This document shows, in pieces, positions 16,012 to 25,418 of a stretch of DNA of 64,000 nucleotides; the first letter of the stretch is position 1, and each line of letters opens with the position of its first letter. This DNA comes from Streptomyces sp. MST-110588 (GTDB lineage: Bacteria; Actinomycetota; Actinomycetes; Streptomycetales; Streptomycetaceae), in assembly GCF_022695595.1 (NCBI RefSeq), contig NZ_CP074380.1:553501-617500 (forward strand). Reading direction: 5' to 3'. The position numbers and the translations under genes were made by a program. The notes under the pieces were generated by a model that saw only the letters and a list, made by a program, of their open reading frames with translations, ran no database searches and had not been told where the DNA came from.

Positions 16012-18372
16012 TTGTATAGGTCTCTTATGGATTCCACCGATGCCGCCAAGACTTCTGATGCCTCCGTTACTGCTGATGCTCGCCCTGCGGACGACTTTCC
16101 CCGTCAGTTCGCCCGCACCCGCCGCTTCTCCCTGGGCGTACCGGCGCATTTCACCGTCTCACCGGACGGCCGCCGGGTGCTGTTCGTCCGTACGGGCGGC
16201 GGAACCGATCCCATAGGACGGCTCTGGCTGTACGAGGACGGCAAGGAACGGCTGCTCGCCGACCCGGCGCGGCTGGCGGAGGCCGGATCGGTGGGGCTCT
16301 GTGAGGAGGACCTGCCGGAGGAGGAACGGGTACGGCGCGAGCGGGCCCGCGAGCGTGCGCAGGGCGTGGTGGCGTACGCGGCCGATCGCGCGGCGCGCGT
16401 CGTGGCCTTCGCACTGTCCGGCGCTCTCTGGGTGGTCCGTACGGACGAAGGGGATGAAGGAGGTAGAGGGGGCGAAGGGGCACCTTTCCTCGTACCGACC
16501 GCGGGTCCGGTCGTCGACCCGCGGCCCTCTCCGGACGGGCGGTACATCGCGTACGTGACCGGCGGCTCGCTGCATGTCGTGGAACTGGACGGGGACGGGG
16601 ACGGAGGCGGGGCCGCGGGAGAGGCCGGAGGGCCGGGCGCGGACCGGCGGCTGGCCGCAGCGGAAGGCCCCGACGTCACCTACGGGCTGGCCGAGTACAC
16701 GGCGGCGGAATCCATGGGACGGCTACGCGGTTACTGGTGGTCGCCCGACAGCCGGCGGCTCCTGGTCGCCAGGGTCGACACCTCCGGTGTGCAGCGCCGC
16801 TACATCAGCGATCCGGCGCGTCCGGAGCAGCCGCCGCGCGCGATCCGGTACCCGGCGGCTGGAACGGCCAATGCGCAGGTGTCGCTGTGGCTGCTGTCCC
16901 TGGGCGGGAACGACGGCGCGAACGAGGGGGAGCCCCTCCGTGGCCTGGAAGTGGCCTGGGACCGGGAGGCGTTCGAGTACCTGGTCTCGGCCTCATGGGA
17001 CGCGCATGGCCCTCTTGTCAGCGTACAGAGCCGTGACCAGCGCACCCTGCGCACGCTCGCGGTCGATCCCCTGACGGGCGCGAGCCGGACGCTGCACGAG
17101 CGGACCGATCCCGCCTGGGTCGAGATCGTGCCCGGCACCCCATCCCGTACGGCCTCCGGCGCCCTCGTACTCCCCCATGACGCGGACACCACCCGTCATT
17201 TGACGGTCGGTGGCGCCATCGTCACCCCGCCCGGCCTACAGGTGCGCAAGGTCATCGACGTCACCGGTGAACGCGTGCTGTTCACGGCGAGCGCGGACCC
17301 TACTGAGACTCATGTGTGGTCCTATGAGCCCGGCGGCGGCACCGGCGAATCCGCAGGCCGCACCGGCGGGTCCGGGAGCAGCACCGGCGAGACCGGGAGC
17401 GGTACCGGCGGTGGATGCACCAGGCTGAGTGACGGTCCGGGACTGCACACGGCCGTGACCGGCGGCGGCACCACCGTCCTGGCCGGCCTCACCCCGGACG
17501 GCCACCGCGTGACCGTGATGCGCGACGGCGCGCCGGCCGGCACGATAGCCGCCCTCTGCGAGGAACCATCCGTCCAGCCCCGCCCGGTCCATCTCACGCT
17601 CGGCCAGCGGGAGTTGCGCGGCGCGCTCTACCTGCCCTCCTGGTACGAGCCGGGGGCGCGCAGGCTTCCGGTGCTGCTCGATCCGTACGCGGGGCCGAGC
17701 GTGCAGCTCGCGATACGGGCCCGCAGTTGGTTCGCGTGCGTGTCGCAGTGGTTCGCCGAGCAGGGTTTCGCCGTGCTGGTCGTCGACGGGCGCGGTACGC
17801 CGGGCCGCGGACCGCGCTGGGAGAAGGAGGTCCACGGCGACCAGTTGACGCCCGTACTGGAGGACCAGGTCGCGGCCCTGCACGCGGTGGCCGGGCGCTT
17901 CCCGGACCTGGACCTGGAGCGGGTGGCGATCCGCGGCTGGTCCTTCGGCGGATTCCTGGCCGCGGCGGCCGTGCTGCACCGGCCGGACGTCTTCCACGCG
18001 GCGGTCGCCGGAGCGGCGCCCACCGACCAGCGTCTGTACGACACCCACTGGAAGGAACGCTATCTGGGTCATCCGGAAAAGTGCCCGGAGAACTACGCGC
18101 GCTGCTCACTGGCCGGCCACGGCCATCTGCTGCGCCGCCCGCTGCTGCTCATACACGGGCTGGCCGACGACAACGTGGCGCCGGCGCACACGCTGCGGTT
18201 CTCGGCGGAGCTGCTGGCGGCCGGCAAGCAGCACACCGTGCTGCCGTTGCCCGGGGCGAGCCATGCGCCGGCCGACGAGGCGGTCAACGAGAACCTGCTG
18301 CGCTTCCAGCGGGACTTCCTGCTCGGCGCGCTGGAGAAGCGGACGGCGGACACCGGTCAGCCGGAAGGGTGA
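16012..18372 (+). CDS. S9-family serine peptidase (dipeptidyl peptidase IV-like)
   Basis: This 786-residue prolyl-oligopeptidase-family peptidase has an N-terminal beta-propeller (to ~510) and a C-terminal alpha/beta hydrolase. The catalytic triad is visible: Ser ~644 in GWSFGG, Asp ~719 in GLADDN, His ~751 in GASHAP. The DPP-IV propeller motif region DVTYGLAEYTAAESMGR is present. No signal peptide is seen, so it is probably cytoplasmic. A Gly/Ser/Thr-rich insertion at ~440-465 interrupts the propeller and is likely disordered. The frame starts at TTG 16012, close behind GAGGAG; ATG 16027 is the alternative. It should release N-terminal dipeptides ending in Pro or Ala. Confidence 0.88.
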   Translation: MYRSLMDSTDAAKTSDASVTADARPADDFPRQFARTRRFSLGVPAHFTVSPDGRRVLFVRTGGGTDPIGRLWLYEDGKERLLADPARLAEAGSVGLCEEDLPEEERVRRERARERAQGVVAYAADRAARVVAFALSGALWVVRTDEGDEGGRGGEGAPFLVPTAGPVVDPRPSPDGRYIAYVTGGSLHVVELDGDGDGGGAAGEAGGPGADRRLAAAEGPDVTYGLAEYTAAESMGRLRGYWWSPDSRRLLVARVDTSGVQRRYISDPARPEQPPRAIRYPAAGTANAQVSLWLLSLGGNDGANEGEPLRGLEVAWDREAFEYLVSASWDAHGPLVSVQSRDQRTLRTLAVDPLTGASRTLHERTDPAWVEIVPGTPSRTASGALVLPHDADTTRHLTVGGAIVTPPGLQVRKVIDVTGERVLFTASADPTETHVWSYEPGGGTGESAGRTGGSGSSTGETGSGTGGGCTRLSDGPGLHTAVTGGGTTVLAGLTPDGHRVTVMRDGAPAGTIAALCEEPSVQPRPVHLTLGQRELRGALYLPSWYEPGARRLPVLLDPYAGPSVQLAIRARSWFACVSQWFAEQGFAVLVVDGRGTPGRGPRWEKEVHGDQLTPVLEDQVAALHAVAGRFPDLDLERVAIRGWSFGGFLAAAAVLHRPDVFHAAVAGAAPTDQRLYDTHWKERYLGHPEKCPENYARCSLAGHGHLLRRPLLLIHGLADDNVAPAHTLRFSAELLAAGKQHTVLPLPGASHAPADEAVNENLLRFQRDFLLGALEKRTADTGQPEG

Positions 18373-18597
18373 AAGCCTTACCGGGAACGGAAACTTCCGG
18401 GGATTGAACGCCGGTCCCGGCCGGTCCGTATGGAACCTTCGCAACGCCTGTGGGGCGTACGGCACGGATGAAGTGTCCGGGGTGTGCCCCACAGGACGCG
18501 TACGGCCCCTGTAACCCGTATGGCCCATCCACCCCGTACGGCCGTATGGGTACATGCCTCGCAGGCAGGGCAGTGAAGCGAGAACCGGAGGCACACC

Positions 18598-19116
18598 ATG
18601 ACCCAACAGGAATCCTCGGCGGCGGAACGGCGCACGGGCGGGACGACGGCACGGCGTACGGTCGTCGTGGCGGCGGGAGCGGCGGGGCTGGCCGCCGCGC
18701 TCGCGGCGTGCGGCAGTGACGCAAAGGGCCGGCAGGGCGACGGGACACCCGCACGGTCCGCGCAGCCGCCCACAGGCTCCCAGGGTCCCGGAAACGGCGG
18801 TGGCAGCAGTGGCGCCGGAGCCGGGGCGGGGCATGTGCTGGCGAAGACCTCGGACATCCCCGAGGGAGGCGGCAAGGTCTTCAAGGACCGGAAGGTGGTG
18901 GTGACCCAGCCGCAGGCGGGCCGGTTCAAGGCGTTCTCGGCGGTGTGCCAGCACGAGGGGTGCATCGTCGGGGACGTCTCCGGCGGCACGATCAACTGCC
19001 CGTGTCACGGCAGCAAGTACGACATCGCCGACGGCAGCGTCAAGCACGGGCCCGCCAGGAGGGGGCTGCCCACGGCTGATGTGAAGGTCAAGGGCGGTTC
19101 CCTGGAACTCGGCTGA
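18598..19116 (+). CDS. Rieske [2Fe-2S] lipoprotein with Tat-type signal
   Basis: This 172-residue protein has an N-terminal twin-arginine-like signal (ARRTVVVAAGAAGLAAALAAC) ending in a lipobox (LAAC). Cleavage would give a lipid-anchored extracytoplasmic protein. A Gly/Ser-rich linker to ~75 leads to a Rieske domain with C-x-H (CQHEGC) and C-x2-H (CPCHGS) ligand boxes; the extra Cys in each box can form the disulfide seen in high-potential Rieske proteins. Such stand-alone Tat-Rieske lipoproteins are widespread in Streptomyces; the electron partner is unknown. No other electron-transfer gene is adjacent. Confidence 0.88.
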   Translation: MTQQESSAAERRTGGTTARRTVVVAAGAAGLAAALAACGSDAKGRQGDGTPARSAQPPTGSQGPGNGGGSSGAGAGAGHVLAKTSDIPEGGGKVFKDRKVVVTQPQAGRFKAFSAVCQHEGCIVGDVSGGTINCPCHGSKYDIADGSVKHGPARRGLPTADVKVKGGSLELG

Positions 19117-19153
19117 TCGGGCCTCGGTTCGGCTGACGGCTCCGGTCGGCGGT

Positions 19154-19214
19154 GCTGACCGGCGGTGCCGACCGACGGTGCTGACCGGCGGTGCTGACCG
19201 GCGGTGCTGACCGG
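19154..19214 (+). repeat. 13-bp tandem repeat, about 4.7 copies
   Basis: The unit GCTGACCGGCGGT is repeated at 19154, 19167 (variant GCCGACCGACGGT), 19180, 19193 and partly 19206. It sits in the convergent gap between the Rieske and cysteine-hydrolase-fold genes. It is probably a variable-number repeat produced by slippage. No function is apparent. Confidence 0.7.
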
Positions 19215-19261
19215 AAAGGCCGGTTTAACAGGCCGGCCGAAAGGGCTGGCCGGCGGGCCGG

Positions 19262-19948
19262 TCAGTTGGGCCGCACGGTCCGGCCGCCGGACCGGCGGGG
19301 CTGCTTCCAGCAGGTGAGCACGTCGTCGGTGGCGGTGACGGTGGCGACGAGAGCGAGGGTATGCGTGACCATCGCCCGGGTGTACTCGGCGGGCACACCG
19401 GCGATGGCGTCCGCGGGCACCACGGCCGTGTAGCCGAGGTTGACCGCGTCGAAGACGGCGTTGGGCACCGCGACATTCGCCGACACACCGGTCACGACGA
19501 GCGTGCGGCACCCGAAGTTGCGCAGCAGCGCGTCCACGTCCGTGCCGGCCAGCGGCGAGAGCCCGTGCAGCCTGCGCACGATCAGGTCGTCCTCGCAGAC
19601 GGGGATCGGGGCGGCGACGCGTACGGCCGTCGTCCCGGTGAACTGTTGTACGGGCAGGCGCTCGGCGGCCTTGAAGAGGCGCGCGTTGCGGCTCGCGCCC
19701 CGACCGTCGGGGCGGCGCTCGGCGACCGCGTGCAGCACCTGCACACCGGCGTCGTGGGCTGCCGCGACCAGCCGGGCGATGTTGGCCAGCGCCCCTGTCG
19801 TACGGGCGGCGTCGGCGAGTTCGGGCAGCGCGCTGTCCGGGCCGACGACGCCGCGTTGACACTCCACGGTGAGCAGCACGGTGTTCACCGGGTCCAGCCG
19901 CTCGCACAGCCACAGCCGCTCGCGCGACCGCTCATCCGACGACGACAT
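19262..19948 (-). CDS. Isochorismatase-fold (cysteine hydrolase family) protein lacking catalytic residues
   Basis: This 228-residue protein has the isochorismatase-like alpha/beta fold: strand-1 motif NTVLLTVECQRGVVG, mid-region AGTDVDALLRNFGCRTLVVTGVSANVAVPNAVFDAVNLGY. In active members a Cys lies in the T-x2-C-V segment after TG. Here the equivalent is NVAVP, so Cys is replaced by Ala. The usual Asp of strand 1 is Glu (VECQ), and the conserved Lys before AGTDVD reads HGLSPL. It is therefore probably not a hydrolase. The start at 19948 follows GAGGGGAGAG. The divergent neighbour is a PPOX-family protein. Confidence 0.75.
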   Translation of the reverse strand: MSSSDERSRERLWLCERLDPVNTVLLTVECQRGVVGPDSALPELADAARTTGALANIARLVAAAHDAGVQVLHAVAERRPDGRGASRNARLFKAAERLPVQQFTGTTAVRVAAPIPVCEDDLIVRRLHGLSPLAGTDVDALLRNFGCRTLVVTGVSANVAVPNAVFDAVNLGYTAVVPADAIAGVPAEYTRAMVTHTLALVATVTATDDVLTCWKQPRRSGGRTVRPN

Positions 19949-20174
19949 GGTCTCTCCCCTCGGACGATGCTCGTGCCGTGCGTTGCTGGTGCCGTGGGTT
20001 GTCCGCTCCGTGCGTTGCCCGCTCCGTGGTTCGCCTGTGCCGTGGGCTGCCGTGGGCGCGGCGCGTGAGGCTACCCGCCATTGCGTACGCCGGGAAGCCA
20101 CCCCATGCTTCCTGACACCCGGTCCGGCCGGAGCGGACCGTGCCGGACGGGTCGGAGCACGGAGGTGGGCCGGG

Positions 20175-20639
20175 ATGGTCGTCGGACAGCGGCGCGGGCG
20201 CCGCATCATGATGGCGCCGGACGAACTCGACGCCTATCTGGCGGAGCAGCGCACGTGCCGGGTCGCCACGGTCGGGGCGGATGGCGCGCCGCACGTCGGA
20301 GCACTGTGGTTCGTATGGGACGGGACATCCATATGGCTGTACTCGGTCACCCGCAGCAAGAGGTGGGCGCAACTGCGGAAGGACCCGCGGACCGCGGTGA
20401 TCGTCGATGACGGGCAGGGGTACGGGGAGCTGCGCGGGGCGGAGCTGAGCGGCCGTGCGGAGTTCGTGGGCGAGTCGCCGCGCGCCGGGGCGCCGTGCCC
20501 GGAGCTGGAGGTTCCGGAACGGCTGTTCGCCGCCAAGTACTTCGGTGTGGAGGCCATGCCGTACGACGGCCGTCACGCGTGGCTGCGTCTGACGCCGCAA
20601 GCCGTCGTCTCCTGGGACTTCCGCAAGCTCCCGCGCTGA
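20175..20639 (+). CDS. PPOX-class (pyridoxamine 5'-phosphate oxidase-like) flavin/F420-binding protein
   Basis: This 154-residue split beta-barrel protein has MAPDELDAYLAEQRTCRVATVGADGAPHVGALWFVWDGTSIWLYSV followed by RSKRWAQLRKDPRTAVIVDDG, the standard PPOX/deazaflavin-dependent oxidoreductase pattern. ATG 20175 is preceded by GGAGGTG 8 bases upstream. Members bind FMN or F420; the substrate cannot be read from sequence. It is a single gene between divergent and unrelated neighbours. Confidence 0.8.
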   Translation: MVVGQRRGRRIMMAPDELDAYLAEQRTCRVATVGADGAPHVGALWFVWDGTSIWLYSVTRSKRWAQLRKDPRTAVIVDDGQGYGELRGAELSGRAEFVGESPRAGAPCPELEVPERLFAAKYFGVEAMPYDGRHAWLRLTPQAVVSWDFRKLPR

Positions 20640-20858
20640 GGGCCGAGGGCTGAGGGCTGAGGGCCACACACGGCGTCAGGGGCCGGGCTTCTGCCACGCC
20701 GGGGCGCCTCCGCCATGCCGGTGGGCGGGGTGATCGCGATGTCAGTGGTCTCTGCGAGAGTGGTGGCAGTCAGCTCGAACCGCGCCGGGCGCGGGACCGG
20801 GACCGTACGGCCGCGCGATGCGTCGGGGGCCGATGAGGACGAGGACGAAGGAGAACCG

Positions 20859-22394
20859 GTGGACGTGCTCTTCCCCGCGCTGCGCGAGGCATCGCCCAGG
20901 CCCGCGCTGCGCTTCGGTGACCGTGCGCTCAGTTACCGCGAACTGGCCGCGGTGGCAGGCCCGCTGACCCGGCGGATCGGTGGCCAGGCGCGGGTCGCGG
21001 TCTGGGCGACGCCTTCGTTGGAGACCGCCGTCGCCGTGGTCGCCGCGCTGCAGGCCGCGGTGTCCGCCGTGCCGGTCAACCCCAAGACCGGTGAGAGCGA
21101 GCTGGCGCACATCGTCTCGGACAGCGCGCCCACGCTCGTCCTGGCCGAGCCCGGCGCCGACCTCCCCGGCCCGCTCGCCGCCCTCCCCCGGCTGGACATC
21201 GATCCGTACGCGCGGGACGGGGAGGATCAGGAGCTTCCGTACGAGCCGGGCGAAGAGACGCCGGCGCTGATCGTCTACACCTCCGGCACCACCGGTCCGC
21301 CCAAGGGGGTCGTCATCCCCCGGCGCGCCATCGCCCGCACGCTCGACGCGCTCCGGGACGCGTGGCGGTGGACGGCCGAGGACGTGCTCGTGCACGCACT
21401 GCCACTCTTCCACGTCCACGGGCTGATCCTGGGCGTCCTCGGCCCGCTGCGGCGCGGCGGCAGCGTCCACCACCTGGGCCGTTTCTCCACCGAGGGCGTC
21501 GCCCGCGAACTGGCCGCGGACGGCACGATGCTCTTCGGCGTACCGACCATGTACCACCGCCTGGCGGCCGAGGCGGGCGGCAACCCGGCGCTGGCCAAGG
21601 CGCTCGGCCGGGCCCGCCTCCTGGTCTCCGGCTCGGCGCCCCTGCCGCTGACCGTCCATGAGCGGATCGCCGCGGCCACCGGCCGCCGGGTCATCGAGCG
21701 GTACGGCATGACGGAGACGCTGATGAACACCAGTGTCCGTGCGGACGGCGAGCCCGCCCCGGGGACCGTGGGTGTGCCGCTGCCCGGGGTGTACGTCCGG
21801 CTGGTGGATGACAACGGGCAGGCCATCGAGGAGAGCGACGGCGAGACCGTGGGTGAGGTCCAGGTGCGCGGCCCCAACCTCTTCGTGGAGTACCTCAACC
21901 GCCCGGACGCCACGGCCGCGGCGTTCGACGGCGGCTGGTTCCGTACGGGTGACATGGCGACCCGGGACGCGGCGGGCAACTACCGCATCGTAGGCCGCAA
22001 GGCCACCGACCTCATCAAGAGCGGCGGGTACAAAATCGGCGCGGGGGAGATCGAGAACGCGCTGCTGGCCCATCCAGGGGTCGCCGAGGCCGCGGTCACG
22101 GCCGAACCGGACGAGGATCTCGGCGAGCGGATCGTCGCCTGGGTCGTACGGGCCGAGACCACCGTGTCCGCCCCACCGGCCGCACCCACCGGCCCCGCCG
22201 ATCCCACCGACCCCATCGCACCCACCGCTCCCGTGGACGAGGCGTCCGGCGGTCCGCGTCCGTCCGCCTCGGAACTCGTCGACCATGTCGCCCGGCAGCT
22301 CGCCCCACACAAACGGCCGCGCGTCGTCCACTTCCTGGACGCCCTGCCGCGCAACGACATGGGCAAGATCCTCAAGCGGGAACTCCATGCGTGA
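20859..22394 (+). CDS. matB: Malonyl-CoA synthetase, MatB-type acyl-CoA ligase
   Basis: This 511-residue ANL-superfamily ligase has its P-loop in YTSGTTGPPKG, the acyl/adenylate motif IERYGMTETLMN, GWFRTGD, the hinge region KSGGYKIGAGEIENALL and the catalytic Lys in MGKILKREL. Length and motifs fit Streptomyces MatB, which joins malonate or methylmalonate to CoA and so can feed polyketide synthesis. The frame is open further upstream, but GTG 20859 follows AAGGAG and starts at MDVLFPALREA. The C-terminal subdomain contains a Pro/Ala/Thr-rich insertion (~430-460). The next gene, a carboxyltransferase, overlaps its 3' end by 8 bases. Confidence 0.85.
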   Translation: MDVLFPALREASPRPALRFGDRALSYRELAAVAGPLTRRIGGQARVAVWATPSLETAVAVVAALQAAVSAVPVNPKTGESELAHIVSDSAPTLVLAEPGADLPGPLAALPRLDIDPYARDGEDQELPYEPGEETPALIVYTSGTTGPPKGVVIPRRAIARTLDALRDAWRWTAEDVLVHALPLFHVHGLILGVLGPLRRGGSVHHLGRFSTEGVARELAADGTMLFGVPTMYHRLAAEAGGNPALAKALGRARLLVSGSAPLPLTVHERIAAATGRRVIERYGMTETLMNTSVRADGEPAPGTVGVPLPGVYVRLVDDNGQAIEESDGETVGEVQVRGPNLFVEYLNRPDATAAAFDGGWFRTGDMATRDAAGNYRIVGRKATDLIKSGGYKIGAGEIENALLAHPGVAEAAVTAEPDEDLGERIVAWVVRAETTVSAPPAAPTGPADPTDPIAPTAPVDEASGGPRPSASELVDHVARQLAPHKRPRVVHFLDALPRNDMGKILKRELHA

Positions 22395-24014
22395 GGCTCC
22401 GGGCGGCGAGGGCGCCAGGGAGGCCGGGGACATGGGGAAGAAAGGCGCCGGGCGGGGTCCGGCCGGGCGCTGGTCGGCGCGGGAAGCCGTCGCGGCGCTG
22501 ACCGAGGACTTCACCGAACTGCCCGCGCCACCGGGCGTTCCGGGGAACATCGAGGGAGAGCGGCCGGCCACCGACGGCCCGATCGGATGGGCCGGTTACG
22601 GGGCCGCGCACACCCGGGCCCGGGAGCGTACCGGCGAGTGTGAGTCCGTGGTCAGCGGGGTCGGCAGGATCGGCGGCACCGAGGCCGTACTGATCTCCTT
22701 CGAATTCGGCTTCCTGGGCGGCTCCCTCGGCGAGCGCACCGGCGACCGTCTGGAAGCCGCGCACACCTACGCCCGGCGGCACCGCCTGCCCGTCGTGTCC
22801 TTGATCGCCACAGGCGGCAGCCGGATGCAGGAGGGCATGCGGGCGCTGATCCAGCTCCAGCGGGTGGCGGGGCAGTCCACGCTCACCCGTGCGGCCGGGC
22901 TGCCACAGATCGCCGTGGTGCGTGACCCGACGACCGGCGGCGGCTGGGCGACGCTCGGCGCGGGCGCCGATGTCGTCCTCGCGCTGCCCGGTGCCCAGAT
23001 CGGCTTCGCGGGTTCCCGGGTACGGCCCGCGGACGCCGATCCGTACGCCTACTCCGCCGAGGGCCAGTTGGCGGCCGGACAGGTCGACGCCGTCGTGCCG
23101 CCCGACCGTCTCCGTACGACGCTCGAACGCTGGCTGATGCTACTGACGGCCAAGGCGCCGGGAGCGGAGTCGGAGTCGGGGCCGGGGGCGGATTCGGGGC
23201 CGGGCGCGGGGTCCGGGCCGGAACCGGTGGCGGACGTACGGAACGGCGTCCCCGGCTCACCGGACGACCGCCCCGAGTCACATGCCGACCGACCCGACCC
23301 CACGGTCGACCGCTTCGAGTCACAAGCGGGCCGCCCCGGGTCGACTGGCTCGCGCCCCACCGAGCCCGCACCGTTGCCCCGCGCTCTCGGTGCCCATGAC
23401 CTCCCGGAGACCGGCTGGAGTGCGGTAGGGCGCGCTCGTGACGACCGGCGCCCCGCGCCACGGCGTATCTGGACGCGTACTTCGACTGGCGGGAGGAGCT
23501 CAGCGGTGACCGCTGCGGCGGGGTCGATCAGGGCATACGGTGCGGATTCGGCCACCGCGACGGCCGTACGATCGCCTTCGTGGCACAGTGCGGCACGGCC
23601 ACCCGCCCGGCCGGATTCCGTACCGCCGCCCGCCTGGTCAGGCTGGCGGACCGGATCGGCGTTCCGGTCCTCACTCTCGTGGACACACCGGGCGCCGCCA
23701 ACGACGCACCGGCGGAGCGGGCGGGTGCCGGCGCGGCCATCGCGGACATGTTCGCCGCCCTCGCCTCGGCCCGTACGCCCGTCACGTCCGTGCTCATCGG
23801 CGAGGGCGGCTCCGGAGGCGCGCTGGCCCTGGCGGCCCCGGGCCGGCTGTGGGCCGCGCCGGACAGCTACTTCTCCGTGATCGCCCCCGAACTGGCCGCG
23901 GCGATCCTCAAGCGTGACGCCACGGAAGTACGCCGGACCGCCGACCAACTCCACATCCGCCCACAGGACCTGCTGCGCCTGGGCATCATCCGGGGAATCA
24001 TCGACCGTGACTGA
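22387..24014 (+). pseudogene. Fused acetyl-CoA carboxylase-type carboxyltransferase (frameshifted in this sequence)
   Basis: The N-terminal half is an AccD-like carboxyltransferase (ESVVSGVGRIGGTEAVLISFEFGFLGGSLGERTGDRL, TGGSRMQEGM, DPTTGGGWATLGAG). After an ~80-residue acidic/Pro-rich linker, the second half is AccA-like (FVAQCGTATRPAGFRTAARLVRLADRIGVPVLTLVDTPGA, GEGGSGGALALA, RLGIIRGIIDRD). The halves lie in different frames. The switch is at CCCC 23451-23454, and one extra C would give DDRRPRATAYLDAYFDWREEL without interruption. Start 22387 overlaps matB; ATG 22432, with GGGAGG ahead, is an alternative. Pairing with MatB suggests malonyl-CoA metabolism, but no biotin carboxylase is nearby. 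Probably a functional gene with a base-call error. Confidence 0.7.
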
Positions 24015-24108
24015 TTCCCGATCATGCTTGTCAAGGGCGCCGGGAACGTGGTGAAGGCCGGGAAGTGATCCCGGCGCTCGCCGCGACGGCGGGTGAGATC
24101 ATGAACGG

Positions 24109-24897
24109 ATGAACGAGACATCCGCTGCTCTGGCGACCGCCCGGTGGCCGCTTTCCGCCGCTGGGGAGACTGATTGGCTGCGGGAGCTGGCCAACGATGA
24201 CGGGCTCACCGGCTTCATGCCGCCGGCACTGCCCGACGCCGCCTGGGTGCTCCACTCCATGTACGAACACGAACTCGGGCCCACCGACATGTCCTATGTC
24301 GCATATCAACGAGCCGTGCTGAACGGCGGCGGGCCCGAGATCATCCCGGGCCTCGACCCGGCGGACGTGTTCGGGTGGACGCTGGGGGAGCCCCCAGGCC
24401 CCCGTTGGCGCCGGCTGCGCTGGGCGGAGCTCTCGCGGCGGACCGGCGATCCTGTGGTGCCCGAGGGGCGGCTGCCCTGCCACCTCTCCTTCCCCTCGTT
24501 TCAGGAGCCGAGCGGATGGCCGGTCGGCATCGCCGGGGCGTCCGAGGGCAGCCTGGACCGGACCGACTGGAACCGCCTGGTCGACATCCTCACCGAGCAC
24601 AGCCCGCAGGGTGCGGAGACCGGTTGCCTGGCCTACTACACCCCGTTGTTGCACGGGGCTGAGGACTTCGTCAACCTGCACGTTCGGGCCGGCACGCTCG
24701 CGGATGCCAAGGCGCTGTACGACCACCCGGAGGAGGGCGGTTGGTCCCCGTCCAACTTCTGGGCCCAGGACCGGTCCTGGGTCCTCTGCACGGACTACGA
24801 CCTCTGGGCCACCAAGGTGGCGGGCCCCGCCCCGCTCATCGAGGCCCTCCTGGACGACACGGAAGTTGAGGCCCTCCGACTGCCCTGGGCCCTCTGA
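24109..24897 (+). CDS. Conserved hypothetical protein
   Basis: This 262-residue soluble, acidic, Trp-rich protein (LHSMYEHELGPTDMSYVAYQRAVLNGG near the N-terminus, WAQDRSWVLCTDYDLWATKVAGPAPLIEALLDD near the C-terminus) has no signal peptide, membrane span or catalytic motif that I recognise. Coding character is clear: no rival frame on the opposite strand is convincing. The C-terminal pattern occurs in Streptomyces hypothetical proteins that resemble immunity proteins, but I cannot name a family. It is followed by an IS110 relic. Confidence 0.6.
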   Translation: MNETSAALATARWPLSAAGETDWLRELANDDGLTGFMPPALPDAAWVLHSMYEHELGPTDMSYVAYQRAVLNGGGPEIIPGLDPADVFGWTLGEPPGPRWRRLRWAELSRRTGDPVVPEGRLPCHLSFPSFQEPSGWPVGIAGASEGSLDRTDWNRLVDILTEHSPQGAETGCLAYYTPLLHGAEDFVNLHVRAGTLADAKALYDHPEEGGWSPSNFWAQDRSWVLCTDYDLWATKVAGPAPLIEALLDDTEVEALRLPWAL

Positions 24898-24968
24898 TCC
24901 CGACCGCCCGGCCTGGGAACGACCAGGTGTGGCCAAGAGGCCAAATGAAGCGCACGGTCACCAGGGCG

Positions 24969-25413
24969 CTATGCCGAGGTGGGATCGGGGTGAGGCGACT
25001 CGGCGGTGTGTGGTGGTCGCGGATGAGAGCCCATAGGACGTGAGTCCGGAGTCCCGTGGAACCGGTGCGAGTCCGGCGACGTCGGCGAGTCGGCCCGCGC
25101 TGCCGAAGGCGTCCATGTCTCCGCCGGTGCAGGCGATGAACTCCGCCCCGGCAACGGGCCCGTGCCGGGCATGCTGAGAAGCACTTCCGCGTCGCGATGT
25201 ACACGGAAACGGACCGCGATCCGCGCGTCGATGTCAGCGAGCTCATCGTCCAGAGCCAACACGGCCCTGGCCGGCGTGTTGACCACGGCGGCGGCCGTGG
25301 GCTTCCCCGGCCACGGCGGTGTGCCGGGTCTGCGCCGCGGCTACTGCCGCCTCAGCCATGGCCTGGGCGCCACGGACTTTTTGGTTCTTCAGCCAGGTCG
25401 CAAGTCGGCTTGA
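24969..25413 (-). pseudogene. IS110-family transposase relic
   Basis: Minus-strand translation in shifting frames gives RLATWLKNQKVRGAQAMAEAAVAAAQT, then ARAVLALDDELADIDARIAVRF, SMPGTGPLPG, and AEFIACTGGDMDAFGSAGRLADVAGLAPVPRDSG. These are consecutive pieces of the C-terminal (transposase_20) half of IS110-type DEDD transposases. The N-terminal DEDD catalytic domain is missing, and at least two frameshifts are present (one at CCCC 25146-25149). The remnant directly abuts the 3' end of the LysR gene at 25419. I see no terminal repeats, which agrees with the IS110 family. Confidence 0.75.
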
Positions 25414-25418
25414 TACCG

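Noticed and set aside
19137..19260. Possible CRISPR-like array (short repeats after the Rieske gene)
   Set aside because: The 13-bp units are directly adjacent with no spacers, so this is a simple tandem repeat.
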